A stretch of 42,333 bases of DNA from Chthoniobacter flavus (GTDB taxonomy: Bacteria > Verrucomicrobiota > Verrucomicrobiia > Chthoniobacterales > Terrimicrobiaceae). A program made the position numbers and the translations under genes. The DNA is taken from assembly GCA_945883435.1 (NCBI GenBank), contig CAMCXK010000025.1, forward strand, positions 1-42,333, read 5' to 3'. This document shows, one piece after another, positions 40,706 through 42,333 of the stretch. The notes under the pieces were generated by a model. It worked only from the letters and a program-made list of their open reading frames with translations, did not search any database and was not told the origin of the DNA. Every line of letters begins with the position of its first letter. The stretch's first letter is position 1.

Positions 40706-42333
40706 ATGATCTGGGAAAGCATCTGTCCAATTGAAAATGTCGAATGCACCGATCCCTCCCCGACGCACAGGCCATGGCAATCGGCCGGTGGATTGCCGCG
40801 CCGGCGGGTGACGGCGTTTCCCCATGTGCGCGGCCACCTTTGGGATCAGCAGTGGAGCCGCTTGGAAATTCCAGCCGTTTCCGGCGATCGCCGCTTGTTT
40901 CTTGAATGGCGGGACCAATGCGAGTCCACCCTCTACATCGATGGGATGCCATACTACGGGTTCGATGTGGCCCACAGGCAGGCTCCCCTCCCGGCCGGAA
41001 TCCACGACGTCTGGATCGAATCGGTGGTTTGCCAGACCGGTATCTGGCATCCCAAGGCCACCGGACTATCTCCCGAGGGAGGCATTTTGCATGGCGCCAG
41101 CCTGCTCCACCGCAACGAGGCCGCTTGGCGCGTGCATTGCGACCTGCAGGTTTTGGCCGACTTGCTGTGGGAGCAATTGAAAGAGGTCTTTCCCGGGCGG
41201 GAACAGGAATTCACCCACAACGGAACGAAACCGGTGTTTGGCATTCTACCGCCCCTTCTTCGGCGCCAATTACGCTGGGTCGAACGCGTGCTGAATTCCT
41301 TCGAAAGCGATGGGATCGAGGCGGCGACAGCGGTTTTGGAAGAGGCTTTCCAAGATTTGCCCGGTGCCAACCAGCCGCCGGCAGCCGTTCTGACGGGACA
41401 CGCCCACATCGATCTTGTGTGGCTGTGGCCGGAAAATGTCGGCGAGTTCAAGGCGGTCCACACGTTCGCCACCGCCAACCGGCTCCTGCAAGAGTATCCG
41501 GAGTTCCATTTCGGATATTCCCAGCCGGCCAGCTACGAGGCGGTCGAGCGCCTTTCGCCGGAATTGATGAATGCCGTGCGGCAACGGATTCAGGAAGGAC
41601 GCTGGGAGGCCCAAGGCGCCACTTATGTCGAAAGCGACACGTTGCTGGCCTGCGGCGAGGCATTGGCCCGCAGTTTTCTGATCGGCCAAAAAGGATTCCA
41701 CGACCTCACCGGCAAGGCTTCCCCGGTCCTTTGGCTTCCCGATGTCTTCGGCTATGCGGCCTGCATTCCCCAGCTCATGCGCGAGACGGGGGCCGATTCG
41801 TTCTTCACCACCAAGCTCACTTGGAACGCGCTGAATGCGTTTCCCTATTCGAGTTTCCGCTGGATCGGTGCCGACGGGAGCGAGGTGGTGGCCCACCTTT
41901 GCCAGAACAATGGTTACAACCAGACGGTGTCGGCCAAGGAACTTCGCACCGGTGCGGCCGCCCACAGGCAATGCGATATCCATCCGGAATTCCTCGCTCC
42001 CACGGGATACGGAGACGGAGGCGGAGGGGTGACAGAGGAAATGTGCGAACGGGCCCGGCGCTGTGCCAGCCTCTCGGGACTCCCGGCCGTCTCTTGGGGG
42101 AGGATCGATGCGTTTTTCGAGCGCCTTCACCCGCTGCGCGCCCAACTGCCCGCCCACCGCGGCGAGCTCTACTTCGAATATCACCGGGGCACCTACACCA
42201 CGCACTCGGACATCAAGTCCGGTCTGCGCCACGCCGAACGCGCCACCCAAGCTTGGGAAGCCGCAGCCTGCCTTCGCGGGTTGGAGTCCATCGACACGGC
42301 TCACTGGAAAAGGATCGTCTTCGCCCAGTTTCA
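40706..42333 (+). CDS. Alpha-mannosidase, GH38 (partial, runs off the window)
   Basis: At least 542 codons, open to the end of the window. From ATG 40706 the N-terminal domain (to about 225) is family-typical (FPHVRGHLWDQQWSRLEIP, then LYIDGMPYYGFDVAHRQ). The catalytic part begins GHAHIDLVWLWP at 231, where His234 and Asp236 should bind zinc. YPEFHFGYSQPASYEAVERL and PVLWLPDVFGYAACIPQLM follow, with Asp346 as nucleophile, then FFTTKLTWNALNAFPYSSFRW and GEVVAH-like text. It would release mannose from alpha-mannosides. A GTG at 40697 or TTG at 40688 in the same frame are alternative starts; none has a clear ribosome site. The beta-sandwich C-terminus is outside the window. Confidence 0.85.
   Translation, partial: MIWESICPIENVECTDPSPTHRPWQSAGGLPRRRVTAFPHVRGHLWDQQWSRLEIPAVSGDRRLFLEWRDQCESTLYIDGMPYYGFDVAHRQAPLPAGIHDVWIESVVCQTGIWHPKATGLSPEGGILHGASLLHRNEAAWRVHCDLQVLADLLWEQLKEVFPGREQEFTHNGTKPVFGILPPLLRRQLRWVERVLNSFESDGIEAATAVLEEAFQDLPGANQPPAAVLTGHAHIDLVWLWPENVGEFKAVHTFATANRLLQEYPEFHFGYSQPASYEAVERLSPELMNAVRQRIQEGRWEAQGATYVESDTLLACGEALARSFLIGQKGFHDLTGKASPVLWLPDVFGYAACIPQLMRETGADSFFTTKLTWNALNAFPYSSFRWIGADGSEVVAHLCQNNGYNQTVSAKELRTGAAAHRQCDIHPEFLAPTGYGDGGGGVTEEMCERARRCASLSGLPAVSWGRIDAFFERLHPLRAQLPAHRGELYFEYHRGTYTTHSDIKSGLRHAERATQAWEAAACLRGLESIDTAHWKRIVFAQF

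Noticed and set aside
39583-40734. 383-codon open frame on the plus strand
   Set aside because: Antisense of the Gfo/Idh/MocA gene with its GxGxxG and EKP motifs; no start or domain of its own.
41270-42304. 344-codon open frame on the minus strand
   Set aside because: Antisense of the GH38 catalytic domain, whose zinc and nucleophile motifs are on the plus strand.

Overview
The window most resembles the chromosome of a Gram-negative bacterium of the Verrucomicrobiota (inference). The grounds are LPS heptose genes (hldA, gmhB), an OprB-type outer-membrane porin, a phoH-pgpH pair, a DUF2851 protein, and a large exported protein ending in a DADRDGIPNL-type tail, a style common in that phylum. 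There are also many short dispersed palindromes of the GTAGCGGCGGTC type. No rRNA, tRNA, CRISPR array, integrase or recognisable transposase gene was seen.

Layout. 1-0.9 kb: the end of a sugar transporter, a small exported protein and a frameshifted glycoside hydrolase relic. 0.9-11.1 kb: GC-rich housekeeping genes, namely gmhB and hldA (heptose), two exported proteins, phoH and a short pgpH, lgt, pssA and psd (phospholipids), a DUF1801 protein, a UGT-like glycosyltransferase and a LolA-like protein. 11.3-14.9 kb: an accessory patch with two AAA/DUF4143 ATPases, the remnant of another, a duplicated AT-rich repeat and four short palindromes. 14.9-28.8 kb: a visibly more AT-rich, all-minus-strand surface-glycan cluster with a Wzx-like flippase, a Wzy/ligase-like membrane protein, three GT4-type glycosyltransferases, four SAM methyltransferases, an SDR epimerase/dehydratase, a 643-aa HAD-type protein and a membrane protein with a PAS-like region. 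28.8-31.8 kb: a scar zone with a truncated glycosyltransferase, a wecG-type gene bracketed by inverted palindromes, a further DUF4143 ATPase and a truncated sulfotransferase. 31.8-42.3 kb: GC-rich genes again, namely a GbsR/MarR-like regulator, oprB, a HAD phosphatase, folB, the DUF2851 protein, a 1068-aa exported protein, a Gfo/Idh/MocA oxidoreductase and the start of a GH38 alpha-mannosidase.

How the parts fit. The glycan cluster reads as one long convoy transcribed right to left with many 4-13 nt overlaps: sugars are modified (SDR), assembled (GT4s), methylated, flipped (Wzx) and polymerised or ligated (Wzy-like). The heptose genes at the left end could supply LPS core. The main structural observation is a pair of related non-coding elements, each 193 bp (15743-15935 and 28772-28964), with terminal inverted repeats and in opposite orientation. 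They enclose nearly the whole glycan cluster, and the right one sits exactly where a glycosyltransferase gene is cut off. Together with the palindromes around wecG and the DUF4143 genes this suggests a repeat-bounded, exchangeable surface-glycan locus. No enzyme for moving it is visible, so this remains inference.
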